Virus record (IMG/VR): IMGVR_UViG_3300017995_000002
Coordinates: 1 to 39,407 of that record
Strand: one strand, 5' to 3'
Origin: a virus
Length of the DNA stretch: 39,407 nt
Numbering within the stretch: the first letter of the stretch is position 1; the number at the start of each line of letters is the position of its first letter. Below, in pieces: positions 14,544-21,419 of this stretch. The translations under genes were made by a program, and so were the position numbers. Below the pieces are notes generated by a model. That model was not told the DNA's origin. It did no database searches and worked only from the letters and a program-made list of their open reading frames with translations.

Positions 14544-14747
14544 TCAGTTTGCCTCCATGAAACGCGACACCATCGCGACGGCACACTGCTCCGAGCAAAG
14601 GTGCTGGACGCCATTCACCGTGGCCAACTGTTCGCTCCAGGTGCGCAGTTTGAAAACGCCGCCCATGTTTTCTTCCAGCAGCCACCAGTGATTCGTCTCT
14701 TTCTTGGTCGCCCCGCACACGTCGCAGATGTGGCTGATCTTCTGCAT
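14544..14747 (-). CDS. Small zinc-finger-like protein
   Basis: 67 aa (MQKISHICDVCGATKKETNHWWLLEENMGG). CDVC and CSEQC (HLCSEQCAVAMVSRF) form a likely four-Cys zinc knuckle with a Trp-rich middle (HWWLLEENMGGVFKLRTWSEQ). It overlaps the start of the downstream gene region closely and belongs to the operon headed by the gene at 15253. Probably DNA- or protein-binding; function unknown. Confidence 0.65.
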   Translation of the reverse strand: MQKISHICDVCGATKKETNHWWLLEENMGGVFKLRTWSEQLATVNGVQHLCSEQCAVAMVSRFMEAN

Positions 14748-15253
14748 CAGTCGCTTTCCGCGGACGTCGCCTTGCGGCGTTCGTCGCCTGCCAAGTCGTT
14801 CTGCTGGTCACTGGGCTGCAGGTCCATCTTGGTCTGCTGGATGTAGCTCACGACCAGGCTGGCCTTGGCTTCGCCGGCGTTGGTGATGTACTCTTCCAGG
14901 TATCGACACGCCTGCTTATCGGCGAAGGCAACCTTGAAGCGCAGCTCGATGCGGTGACCCTTGCCCTTGTGGCCTTCCAGCTCCAGGCGGAAGACCTCGA
15001 AGCCGCCGACTGCGGTCGCGTCGAAGCCCAGCTCCCACTTTGAGAGCGGGCCGTCTTTGGGCTTCAACACCACGTGCGTCGCGGCCAGGTTGCCTTCGAG
15101 CTTCGCGCTCGTGACGCCGTCAGGGATGCCGTTCCAGCCCATCGCGTCGCCGACGGCTTTCGGGAAGGTCGAGGAAAACTGAGCGTGGCCGCCCTTGTGG
15201 CCGCGGTTAAAGGATTCGAGTTTGACGGTCGGGAAGAGGATAGTGTCAGACAT
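14747..15253 (-). CDS. Hypothetical early protein (168 aa)
   Basis: MSDTILFPTVKLESFNRGHKGGHAQFSSTFPKAVGDAMGW and a mixed alpha/beta sequence (EGNLAATHVVLKPKDGPLSKWELGFDATAVGGFEVFRLELEGHKGKGHRIELRFKVAF). It ends with an acidic, Gln/Asp-rich tail (QPSDQQNDLAGDERRKATSAESD). No domain recognised; a nucleic-acid-binding OB-like fold is possible. First gene after promoter C, whose -10 box lies 8 bases above the ATG, so the transcript may be leaderless. Confidence 0.7.
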   Translation of the reverse strand: MSDTILFPTVKLESFNRGHKGGHAQFSSTFPKAVGDAMGWNGIPDGVTSAKLEGNLAATHVVLKPKDGPLSKWELGFDATAVGGFEVFRLELEGHKGKGHRIELRFKVAFADKQACRYLEEYITNAGEAKASLVVSYIQQTKMDLQPSDQQNDLAGDERRKATSAESD

Positions 15254-15260
15254 AGGTTAG

Positions 15261-15290
15261 ATGTTACATCGGAGCTGCACACTTGCGCAA
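15261..15290 (-). promoter_or_regulatory. Predicted promoter C
   Basis: Minus strand: -35 TTGCGC (15290-15285), 18-bp spacer, -10 TAACAT (15266-15261) preceded by TG. The flank AAGTGTGCAGC matches promoters A and D. The plus-strand core ACTTGCGCAAGT is a 12-bp palindrome. The following ATG (15253) begins at about the predicted transcription start. Confidence 0.6.
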
Positions 15291-15406
15291 GTACATCGAG
15301 TACCACCAGCGAGCGGCTGAGGCCGGGCCAGTCCCGAGGCCTCACCAGGTTCCTCGGGCGTTCGGCGCCTTACGGCGCGCCTGTAGCCGCTCACTCGTAA
15401 TACTAA

Positions 15407-15446
15407 GCGGGCCAGCCCTCCACCCCCGTGGTTTTAGCCGGCCCGC
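15407..15446 (-). terminator. Structured hairpin, possible terminator before promoter C
   Basis: GCGGGCC (15407-15413) pairs with GGCCCGC (15440-15446), with a nested CCAC/GTGG hairpin (15420-15423, 15428-15431). On the minus strand it is followed by TTAGTATTA, only weakly U-rich. The 242-bp stretch 15254-15495 holds no gene; this hairpin and promoter C are all I can see in it. Confidence 0.4.
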
Positions 15447-15495
15447 CGTCTCCGAGGCGCCGGCGATGGGACGCGGCGACGCCTTCGAGAGCTTG

Positions 15496-15753
15496 TTAAG
15501 CCGCCGGCTTGTCAGGCGGCAGCGGGTAAAGTCGAATGCCGGTGTAGTCTGGAATGATCGCGCTGGCCACGTAGCGGCCTTTGCTCTGCGCTTCATTAAG
15601 ACCCTTGAACTTGTCGGGCGGCACCTTGTGATACTCCCACAGCGCGCCCGACTTGTATCGGACTTCCAGGCTCCGGCCTGGTTCGTCGTAACCATAGCTC
15701 GCGACGTTCGACGAGCCCTCGACTTTGATGTGCCAGGATGTATCTGGTTCCAT
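15496..15753 (-). CDS. KTSC-domain protein
   Basis: 85 aa from MEPDTSWHIKVEGSSNVASYGYD; this ATG lies one base past the Gp157-like stop. The KTSC signature is SSNVASYGYDEPGRSLEVRYKSGALWEYHKVPPDKFKGLNEAQSKGRYVAS, i.e. the SSxIxxIGYD start, VxFxSGxxYxYxxVP, and the final SKGRY. KTSC domains occur in phage and lysyl-tRNA synthetase-associated proteins; biochemical role unclear, nucleic-acid binding suspected. Last gene of the early transcription unit. Confidence 0.8.
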   Translation of the reverse strand: MEPDTSWHIKVEGSSNVASYGYDEPGRSLEVRYKSGALWEYHKVPPDKFKGLNEAQSKGRYVASAIIPDYTGIRLYPLPPDKPAA

Positions 15754-15754
15754 G

Positions 15755-16375
15755 CTATTCGACCTCCAGACGGACAGACCCTTCACGCAGCTCGCAGCCA
15801 GGCACGCCATCGCCGCGCTTCAGCGCTTCCTTGATGGCTGACTTACTGGGCTCGCGGTTGACTGTGGCTGTGGCCAAGCCAGGATTCGCGGCACAGAGCT
15901 GATTCCACAGCGAAGCGTTCAAGGTCACCGTAACACGCTGATAGACCTCTGGCACCAGCTCGGGCTGCCGGATGTCGACGCTGGCCGGATTCTTGCGGAT
16001 AGCCAAGGTCGACTGCTGGCCTTCGATTTTCTTGAAGCCCATCAGCTGCATCACGCGCAGCACGCCGGATTTGATACGGTCGTGCCGCTGCTCCCAGGCA
16101 TCGGCCCGCTCTTTGAGCCGCTTGGCTTCCGCCTTCAGGGCTTCGGCACGTGTCTCGCACTCGCGCAGGTAGCTCGCGATGCCGTCAGCCTTCTTGACTT
16201 CGCGCTTGATATACTCCTCAATCTGGCGGTCGACCGTGGCGAGCGTTTCGGCCTGCTCGGCCGGCGTCATGTCCGCGTCCGTCACCGTGTCCTCGCGGAA
16301 GCGCAGCAGGTCCAGCAGCTCGGTTTCGATTTGATAGAGCGACAGGTTAGCGCTGCTCACGGCTTCGCACTCCAT
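15755..16375 (-). CDS. Siphovirus Gp157-like protein
   Basis: 206 aa. N-terminus LYQIETELLDLLRFREDT, central coiled coil (about 45-110: DRQIEEYIKREVKKADGIASYLRECETRAEALKAEAKRLKERADAWEQRHDRIK) and the conserved LMGFKKIEGQQSTLAIRKNPASVDI match the Gp157 family, which in streptococcal phages is linked to host-range or resistance and found in replication modules with SSB. Acts probably with the SSB-like protein two genes upstream. Overlaps its upstream neighbour by 29 bases. Confidence 0.85.
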   Translation of the reverse strand: MECEAVSSANLSLYQIETELLDLLRFREDTVTDADMTPAEQAETLATVDRQIEEYIKREVKKADGIASYLRECETRAEALKAEAKRLKERADAWEQRHDRIKSGVLRVMQLMGFKKIEGQQSTLAIRKNPASVDIRQPELVPEVYQRVTVTLNASLWNQLCAANPGLATATVNREPSKSAIKEALKRGDGVPGCELREGSVRLEVE

Positions 16376-16583
16376 TCTCGGCGATGTAGGCGTTGACCGC
16401 CCGCATCGTCATGGCTTTGCAGAAGGTGTGCAACGCCTCGGCGATGCGCTCGGCTTCCTCGGGGAAACACTCGGCCTTCTGCGAGCAGAAAAAGTCGCGC
16501 GACTCGTAGTTGCCGACGTTGAGCTTGAAGCTGAACGAGCGCGTAATTTCAATGATGCCTGATGGTGGCCTGCGGTCTTCCAT
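16347..16583 (-). CDS. Hypothetical early protein (78 aa)
   Basis: MEDRRPPSGIIEITRSFSFKLNVGNYESRDFFCSQKAECFPEEAERIAEALHTFCKAM. A good ribosome site, AGGAG, precedes the ATG by seven bases. ITRSFSFKLNVGNYESRDFFCSQKAE resembles a beta-rich piece shared by phage proteins encoded beside SSB and Gp157. Function unknown. The gene overlaps Gp157 by 29 bases. Confidence 0.7.
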   Translation of the reverse strand: MEDRRPPSGIIEITRSFSFKLNVGNYESRDFFCSQKAECFPEEAERIAEALHTFCKAMTMRAVNAYIAENGVRSREQR

Positions 16584-16592
16584 GTTTCACTC

Positions 16593-17105
16593 CTAAAATG
16601 GCACGTCATCGTCGGTGATGTTGCCGAAGTCCTGCTCAGGCGCTTGGTCTTCGGGCTTCCGGTCGACCACCCGAATGTAGTCGCGCGGCGTCAGCACAGC
16701 CATGCCCTTGGGCAGCCGCATCACGCTGGTGACATTAGCGTAAATCGAGCCGGCTTTGTTCTGGTGGATGATGTTCACCAGGCACGGCTTGTCGATGACG
16801 GTTTCAACGTCAAAACCCTGCAGCTCTTCCTCGGTGAACTGGCGGCCGCGCCAGCTTTCGAGCACCTTGCGCAAGCCGGCCTTTTCGTGCAGGCTGAGCG
16901 TGAAGCGCTGCTGCACCAGGAACGGCTTGCCGTCCTCCATGTTTTCGTCGATCTGCCAGACAATGCGGATTTTGTGTTGCTTCTTGCTCTTGCCGCCGTA
17001 GTTGACCTCCAGCGTCCCGAGGTCGACCACGTCGACACAGACGGCTGCGTGAGCGCCCTCTGGCGCCGGGATGAACGTCGGCCCTGCTTTCGCGATTATC
17101 GCCAT
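16593..17105 (-). CDS. Phage SSB-like protein with acidic DDDVPF tip
   Basis: 170 aa from MAIIAKAGPTFIPAPEGAH, with AGGAG about ten bases before this ATG; an earlier in-frame start would overlap the upstream gene extensively. A beta-rich OB-type core (VCVDVVDLGTLEVNYGGKSKKQHKIRIVWQID, GKPFLVQQRFTLSLHEKAGLRKVLESWRGRQFTEEEL) matches phage replication proteins often annotated as ssDNA-binding. The last residues, NITDDDVPF, reproduce the bacterial SSB C-terminal tip (DDDIPF) that recruits host repair and replication enzymes. Presumably coats phage ssDNA during replication. Confidence 0.8.
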   Translation of the reverse strand: MAIIAKAGPTFIPAPEGAHAAVCVDVVDLGTLEVNYGGKSKKQHKIRIVWQIDENMEDGKPFLVQQRFTLSLHEKAGLRKVLESWRGRQFTEEELQGFDVETVIDKPCLVNIIHQNKAGSIYANVTSVMRLPKGMAVLTPRDYIRVVDRKPEDQAPEQDFGNITDDDVPF

Positions 17106-17335
17106 GTTTTTAAGCTCCTCGTGTCTTCGTTGCCATCGTTGAAACTCGTCTCGGTCCCAGTTCCTCTCCGTTTCCTGCGGCCACCAGGGCCGCTCTCGAA
17201 GTCTGGCCATAACTCACCTAGTTCGCGCTCGTCTCGAAGTTGCTCAGCCCGTTCCCAGGCCGCGGCGCGGCGCCGGAACGCCGGCGAAACCGCAGGCGTG
17301 TCCTGGCCGAAATACAGGTCGTAATCATGTCCCAT
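17096..17335 (-). CDS. Hypothetical early protein (79 aa)
   Basis: MGHDYDLYFGQDTPAVSPAFRRRAAAWERAEQLRDERELGELWPDFESGPGGRRKRRGTG. Helical and charged with a basic linker. It overlaps the HNH gene by 11 bases and the SSB-like gene by 10. No family recognised. Supported mainly by consistent spacing in the operon. Confidence 0.5.
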   Translation of the reverse strand: MGHDYDLYFGQDTPAVSPAFRRRAAAWERAEQLRDERELGELWPDFESGPGGRRKRRGTGTETSFNDGNEDTRSLKTWR

Positions 17336-17699
17336 GCACCAATTGTCGGCGAAGGATTCGGAGCGGCCAATAGCCTAAAAGTACTGAACTTCTCGAGCGG
17401 CCGTGGTGCCTGGCGTGGCAGCGGCTGCATAGCGTCTCGAGGACTTCCAGGTGCTCGTGCTCGTGCCACGGGTAGGCGTAGCTCCGATGGTGGATTTCGA
17501 GGGCCTGCGTCGAGCCACAACGCCGGCAGCGGTAACCGTCTCTCGCAAGCGCCAGGCGCCGGCAGCGCGCCCAGTGAGCGGTCGATAGATAGTCAGCATA
17601 GGCGCCCTGGTAGACGCCGCCACGGCGCCCGCGTGGCCACATGAGCCACATCACGGCCGCCCAGGCCACCAGCAGCAGGAAAGCGACGGCAGACGCCAT
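17325..17699 (-). CDS. HNH endonuclease with N-terminal transmembrane segment
   Basis: 124 aa. Residues 2-20 are strongly hydrophobic (ASAVAFLLLVAWAAVMWLM), followed by basic RGRRGG, i.e. a membrane anchor. The HNH domain is YLSTAHWARCRRLALARDGYRCRRCGSTQALEIHHRSYAYPWHEHEHLEVLETLCSRCHARHH: zinc Cys pairs CRRC and CSRC, catalytic HH and the final HxxH/N region. HNH nucleases of phages commonly serve in packaging or as homing/mobile enzymes; this one lies in the early region rather than next to terminase, and a membrane anchor is unusual. Confidence 0.75.
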   Translation of the reverse strand: MASAVAFLLLVAWAAVMWLMWPRGRRGGVYQGAYADYLSTAHWARCRRLALARDGYRCRRCGSTQALEIHHRSYAYPWHEHEHLEVLETLCSRCHARHHGRSRSSVLLGYWPLRILRRQLVHGT

Positions 17700-17786
17700 A
17701 AAGTCCCTCAGGTACGGGCCTTGGACGCCAGGCGGCAGACGGTGTGCGAGCGCCCAGGCGAGACACGTGGCCCGTGCCTCAGAGGC

Positions 17787-18206
17787 TTACAGGTCGTTGT
17801 AAATCCCGACCTCGGTCTGCAGGTACTGCAGCTTCCCGATGATTTTCGAGAGCGCCAGCGCGTCGGAGTGGCGACTTTCGCGGTCTGCAAATTCGACCTG
17901 CTGCTGAAGCCGCATCATCACGCGGACGATTTTGGAGACCTCGGCTGCTTTGAAGGTGATCGGCTGGCGCATCCACTGGCCGTATGCGGGGTCGCCGTGG
18001 ATCCGGCGAAGCACGGCGCGCCGCTCTTTCTCGACATCCGATAAGTATGCCCCCAGCTCGATGTCCTCTTCGCTGATGCCCTCTTCTGCGCAGATTTCAG
18101 CCGCGCGATACGGGTAGAAACAGTTAAACAGGTGTTGCGCGCGGGCGACCGGATTGCCGTTCGCCCAGGTCTCCGGCGGATTGTAAGTGGTGTTTGTTTG
18201 TCCCAT
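17787..18206 (-). CDS. Hypothetical first gene of the early region (139 aa)
   Basis: Start MGQTNTTYNPPETW at 18206, just downstream of the terminator; the frame is open further upstream but that part would read through the terminator hairpin. The body is helical (NPVARAQHLFNCFYPYRAAEICAEEGISEEDIELGAYLSDVEKERRAVLRRIHGDPAYGQWMRQPITFKAAEVSKIVRVMMRLQQQVEFADRE). No recognised domain. Bases 17700-17786 downstream hold no gene that I can support. Confidence 0.65.
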   Translation of the reverse strand: MGQTNTTYNPPETWANGNPVARAQHLFNCFYPYRAAEICAEEGISEEDIELGAYLSDVEKERRAVLRRIHGDPAYGQWMRQPITFKAAEVSKIVRVMMRLQQQVEFADRESRHSDALALSKIIGKLQYLQTEVGIYNDL

Positions 18207-18255
18207 GGCCAATAGTCCCATCGGAACGTGCCCCACGCAATAGACCGAAAGTACC

Positions 18256-18286
18256 AAAAAAACAGCCAGCGGGTTGCCGCTGGCTG
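18256..18286 (-). terminator. Intrinsic (rho-independent) terminator
   Basis: A perfect 10-bp stem (CAGCCAGCGG 18263-18272 with CCGCTGGCTG 18277-18286), 4-base loop, followed on the minus strand by seven T (18262-18256). It ends transcription of the tail/lysis genes and insulates the early region. The strongest terminator in the window. Confidence 0.9.
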
Positions 18287-18397
18287 GTCTCCCAAAAGTT
18301 GACTGCAGGAAATGCGATAAGCACAGGTCACATAGGCCGGCTCGATTTGCTGAGGCGCCCGCCGGAAGGCTCCGAAGTTGGTTACGCTCGAAGCCTA

Positions 18398-18556
18398 TCA
18401 CCAGTCGAGCTGGTCGTCAAGGGTTTCTTCGGCCGCTGGCTCGGCTGGCGCCGGCCGGGTGACCCAGCGCTCGCGCCCCATGGCGTCGCGCTCTTTGAAG
18501 GTCTCGACTGGGCCGCTCGTGATGTCGTCGTCGTACACTTCGTCGCCAGCCATCAT
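18398..18556 (-). CDS. Very small acidic protein (52 aa)
   Basis: MMAGDEVYDDDITSGPVETFKERDAMGRERWVTRPAPAEPAAEETLDDQLDW. Too small for most gene callers but its ATG overlaps the upstream stop as ATGA and it ends just above the terminator. Acidic ends and a basic core; no family recognised. Last gene of the late unit. Confidence 0.6.
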   Translation of the reverse strand: MMAGDEVYDDDITSGPVETFKERDAMGRERWVTRPAPAEPAAEETLDDQLDW

Positions 18557-18747
18557 TGTTGGGCCGCCAGTCCGAGCGTCTCGACGACGTGCTGCCAGGC
18601 CTCATGCAGGGTGTGAAAGTCGCCGGCGAGCACCCAGGCGGCGACAAAGAGCAGCACAACCAGCAACGCGGGCGTGACCCAGTGCGGCTGCTGCAGCCGT
18701 TCGCTCTCGGCTTCGCGGTATTCATCGAGTGAGTTGTAGGTCTTCAT
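18553..18747 (-). CDS. Small single-span membrane protein
   Basis: 64 aa from MKTYNSLDEYREAESERLQQPHW; a later start than the longest frame, chosen because the preceding residues look non-coding. One transmembrane helix (about 25-42, TPALLVVLLFVAAWVLAGDF), soluble amphipathic C-terminus (HEAWQHVVETLGLAAQQ). Near the lysin gene, so a holin-like or inner-spanin-like role is possible. Confidence 0.55.
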   Translation of the reverse strand: MKTYNSLDEYREAESERLQQPHWVTPALLVVLLFVAAWVLAGDFHTLHEAWQHVVETLGLAAQQ

Positions 18748-18817
18748 GGCCCATAGTGGCATGGAGTCCTGGAACTTGAAATGGGAGAAAGGTCCTAAGT
18801 GTACGGGGCAAATCACC

Positions 18818-19384
18818 TTACTGGTGCGAGTCGCCCTGGCTCATCCGCCAGACAACACCGTCATAGACCAGCAGGTAGATGCGGCCAGGCTGCAGCAGCG
18901 CGCCGCAGCTCGTCGTGCCGTCTGAGAGCTTGATGGCGACGGGTCCGAGCCCGCTGATGCTGAGACTGGTCTGGCTGTTCGATTGAGTGTCAGGGATGAG
19001 AAACACCCAAGCACCGCGGGTGTAGCTCTGCCAGGCCGAGCCCGTTGTGCAGGTGTAGGCGACCGTGCCGTTTCCGCTGATGCAGGTATGGTCCGGGTTT
19101 TCGATGCCCTGGTTGCGGCTCTGAATAAATGCCGTGTTGTAGTCAAACAGAATGTCAGTGCCACTGAGTGAAGGATTGGCGACCGCAGACGCGATCACGC
19201 CAGAGCCACTACGCAGGTTGATGACGCCACCTGTTGCTACAGGCTTGCCATCCACCAGGATTGTGATGGTGCCAGATGCGGCTTGCGCCTGGCCTGGCGG
19301 CGCTGGCGGCTGCCCAGACAGGGCGACCGCCAGCAGGAGCGTGAAGACAGCCCAGAAGGGCCAGTCCCGCTTTAGAAGAGCCAT
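18818..19384 (-). CDS. Exported protein with a tail-fibre-like motif
   Basis: 188 aa. N-terminus MALLKRDWPFWAVFTLLLAVALSGQPPAPP has a signal-peptide-like hydrophobic stretch. The C-terminal part, TRGAWVFLIPDTQSNSQTSLSISGLGPVAIKLSDGTTSCGALLQPGRIYLLVYDGVVWRM, matches a motif widespread in phage tail fibres (TxxxLxIxGLGxxAIKxxDG ... GxxYxLxYDGxxW). The combination of a signal sequence and this motif is odd: a Sec-exported fibre-like domain could modify the host surface. An alternative is that the N-terminal hydrophobic part anchors it in the virion. Confidence 0.65.
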   Translation of the reverse strand: MALLKRDWPFWAVFTLLLAVALSGQPPAPPGQAQAASGTITILVDGKPVATGGVINLRSGSGVIASAVANPSLSGTDILFDYNTAFIQSRNQGIENPDHTCISGNGTVAYTCTTGSAWQSYTRGAWVFLIPDTQSNSQTSLSISGLGPVAIKLSDGTTSCGALLQPGRIYLLVYDGVVWRMSQGDSHQ

Positions 19385-19393
19385 CGGAGGAAC

Positions 19394-19792
19394 CTACTTA
19401 ACCACGACAGTAGCCTTGCCAGGAGCGGCGGGAGGCGAAAAGGGTATCGTCGCGCTCGACTCGGGCGAGGGCGCGGACGTACCTCCAGGGCCGATTGCCA
19501 CTTCCACGTAGAAATAGGTGGTCCCTTCCACGAGTGGATTCGAGGTTGTGCCGGAGTCGACGTAGGTGTAGGTCGTCTGGCCAGAGACGAACGGCACGCT
19601 GCCGATACAGACCGTGCATGCAGCCGTGTTGGTGGTCGGCACAACAGGCTCGGCGCCCGACGTCGTCGAGCGCAGGATTCCGAAGCTCGTTACCGTGCCG
19701 CCGCCCGTGCCAGCAGGGAAGGTCAAGGTTACGGAGTGCTGCGCCAGCAGCACTGTTGTGCAAAACAGAAATGCGATGAGCAGTTTTTTCAT
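19394..19792 (-). CDS. Secreted Fn3-like protein
   Basis: 132 aa from MKKLLIAFLFCTTVLLAQHS, a convincing signal peptide (Lys-rich n-region, hydrophobic core, likely cleavage after LLAQ). The mature part (SVTLTFPAG, FGILRSTTSGAEP, TYTYVDSGTTSNPLVEGTTYFYVEVAIGPGGTSAPSPESSATIPF) has the strand pattern of a fibronectin type III domain. Comparable signal-plus-Fn3 proteins are common in Acidobacteriota. GGACT precedes the ATG by about ten bases. Likely acts outside the cytoplasm. Confidence 0.7.
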   Translation of the reverse strand: MKKLLIAFLFCTTVLLAQHSVTLTFPAGTGGGTVTSFGILRSTTSGAEPVVPTTNTAACTVCIGSVPFVSGQTTYTYVDSGTTSNPLVEGTTYFYVEVAIGPGGTSAPSPESSATIPFSPPAAPGKATVVVK

Positions 19793-19805
19793 AAAGTTGA
19801 GTCCT

Positions 19806-20300
19806 TTAACTTTCTGCCGGCGGCTGCGCGCGAGCTGCCTGCAGCGCGGCGACGATGTGCGGGTTAGCAATCATCTGCGTGAGCGTCACGTAATAGCTGG
19901 GCGAGGTCGAGTAGTACGCGCACATTACGCGGATGTAGGTCTGAGCGTCGCCGTCGACCAGATAACGGTTGAATGCCGCCCGGTAGGGCTTGCCCGTGCT
20001 GAGCAGCACGGCGTGATCCTCAAAGGCCTCAGCGAGCGAGCTGAACTGCCGAAACGGCTGCTGCTCTTGCTCAGGCGTGCCGCCGATGACCTCGGTCGTT
20101 TCGGCCTGGACGGCCGGCTGGCCAGGCAGAGCTTTGATGCCGAATGGGTTGTTGCTCCCGGGCGGCATCTTGGCGCCCCATTCGCTTTCAAGCGCCCACT
20201 GGGCGAGCGTGAGCGCCGCGGGAACCTTCGAGCTGGCCTCGGTCGCGATCGCGAGCGGCGCCGCGGCGTCGAGGTTGGCTTGCTCTTCTGGCGTCAACAC
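19806..20300 (-). CDS. Endolysin, glucosaminidase (GH73-like) type
   Basis: 164 aa, GTG start. LTLAQWALESEWGAKMPPGSNNPFGIKALPGQP holds the GH73/FlgJ signature with catalytic Glu38 in ALESEWG and the SNNPFGIKA substrate loop. The body continues FRQFSSLAEAFEDHAVLLSTGKPYRAAFNRY, as in that family. It would cleave the beta-1,4 bond after GlcNAc in peptidoglycan for lysis. It has no signal peptide, so it needs a holin. Neighbours include small membrane and exported proteins. Confidence 0.85.
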   Translation of the reverse strand: MLTPEEQANLDAAAPLAIATEASSKVPAALTLAQWALESEWGAKMPPGSNNPFGIKALPGQPAVQAETTEVIGGTPEQEQQPFRQFSSLAEAFEDHAVLLSTGKPYRAAFNRYLVDGDAQTYIRVMCAYYSTSPSYYVTLTQMIANPHIVAALQAARAQPPAES

Positions 20301-20302
20301 CG

Positions 20303-20695
20303 TCAGCTCGCCGGCTTCGCTGTGTCGACAATCTTGAAGGTTGTCTTGAGGTCGCTGAAGGCCTGGTAAGCTCCGACCTGCAGGTTAATCGCTTTCTGCA
20401 GCGCTGGCCCGTCATAAGTGAGCAGCTTGCCTTGGGACTTCAGTATCTCCTGGGTCAGAGCGAGCGCGGCGTCAAAGCCGTCCTGCGCCAGTTGCAGCTT
20501 CGCCGGGCCGCCGCCGACAGGGCTCTGCAGCTCCCCCGTCTGTATCGCCGTCTGGGTCGCTGTCACGAAATGGTCGACGGCGGCAATAGGCACAGCGAAC
20601 TGAGGGAAAGCGACCTCGGCGATAGGCGCTGCGATGTGCTCGGCCACGCCTAGCACGTGGCCGATTCCCTTCAGGATAGAGACGAAGCTCGGCAC
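20303..20695 (-). CDS. Hypothetical late protein (130 aa)
   Basis: GTG start (VPSFVSILKGIGHVLGVAEHIAAPIAEVAFPQFAVPI), one base after the preceding stop. The first half is amphipathic/hydrophobic; the rest is helical and soluble (GPAKLQLAQDGFDAALALTQEILKSQGKLL). No family recognised. Encoded immediately before the lysin; a membrane-active role is possible. Confidence 0.6.
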   Translation of the reverse strand: MPSFVSILKGIGHVLGVAEHIAAPIAEVAFPQFAVPIAAVDHFVTATQTAIQTGELQSPVGGGPAKLQLAQDGFDAALALTQEILKSQGKLLTYDGPALQKAINLQVGAYQAFSDLKTTFKIVDTAKPAS

Positions 20696-20696
20696 C

Positions 20697-21206
20697 TTAA
20701 ACCTGCGGCAGCCGCTTGCCGGCGTCTTCGAGAATGGTGGCCGTGACTTTCTGCACGGCCTGGTCGATGCCGAGGCCGTTCTGGAAATTGCTCCAGTTCG
20801 ACATGCTGCCTTGGAAAAGCGTGTTGTACCACTTCTGCAGCTCGGTGATGTCACCCGAGGCGAGCGCGGCGAGCAGCGCCCGATAGGCCGGCCCGATGAG
20901 ATAGTCGGGCTGCACGAAGCCGCCGCCGGTGAACCGGCCGACGAATGCCATCGGCGCCGCATTCGAGTCGAGCTTATCGAGAGCTGTCTCGACTGCGATG
21001 GTCACGTGCTGCAGGTCCTCGGTTTCGGTCTGAGTGTAGGAATAGCAGCCGGTCGCCTCAATGGTCATGCCGTTGAACAGCGCCGGCAGCTGGCCGTTAG
21101 CGGCCTCGATGGCCGGATACTCGATGTTGTTGGTCGCCGTCTTCGAGGCCCAGTTACCTGGGTCGTCGTGACCGTTGAGCGGTGGGTGTTGCATGATTGT
21201 CTCCAT
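20697..21206 (-). CDS. Hypothetical late protein (169 aa)
   Basis: METIMQHPPLNGHDDPGNWASKTATNNIEYPAIEAANGQLPALFNGMTIEATGCYSYTQTETEDLQHVTIAVETALDKLDSNAAP. Mixed alpha/beta, no membrane span. It overlaps the 3' end of the RHH gene by 53 bases; an alternative start at 21194 would shorten the overlap. No known domain. Confidence 0.6.
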   Translation of the reverse strand: METIMQHPPLNGHDDPGNWASKTATNNIEYPAIEAANGQLPALFNGMTIEATGCYSYTQTETEDLQHVTIAVETALDKLDSNAAPMAFVGRFTGGGFVQPDYLIGPAYRALLAALASGDITELQKWYNTLFQGSMSNWSNFQNGLGIDQAVQKVTATILEDAGKRLPQV

Positions 21207-21411
21207 TGGATTTATTACGTCTTCGGCGTCTGCGGTCAGGTTGAATTACTCGCGACAGATAAGGCTTACGTCTCAGCTCTAGCAGTGCGTGCGCCACACC
21301 GAAGCTGACCACGGCGCCGACGGTCGTTTTCGTTCGGCGCGCCACGTTGACCAGCTCGGCGTGTTGCGAGTCTGTAACGAAACCGCTCACCCTGACCATG
21401 TCCGTCTGCAT
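21154..21411 (-). CDS. Ribbon-helix-helix-like regulator
   Basis: 85 aa (MQTDMVRVSGFVTDSQHAELVNVARRTKTTVGAVVSFGVAHALLEL). An N-terminal beta strand (MVRVSGFVT) followed by two helices (DSQHAELVNVARRTK and TVGAVVSFGVAHALLELRRK) is the RHH plan; the C-terminus is a very basic tail (RRRRRRNKSN). RHH proteins bind tandem 7- to 8-bp operator repeats. Promoter D, with TGCGCAAG/TGCGCAG repeats, lies immediately upstream, suggesting autoregulation. The predicted transcription start almost coincides with the ATG. Confidence 0.6.
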   Translation of the reverse strand: MQTDMVRVSGFVTDSQHAELVNVARRTKTTVGAVVSFGVAHALLELRRKPYLSRVIQPDRRRRRRNKSNGDNHATPTAQRSRRPR

Positions 21412-21419
21412 CAGGCCAC

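Noticed and set aside
16866-16875. CTTGCGCAAG inside the SSB-like gene
   Set aside because: It encodes LRK in a conserved helix (AGLRKVLESW), is not intergenic and lacks a -10 box, so I do not count it in the operator set.
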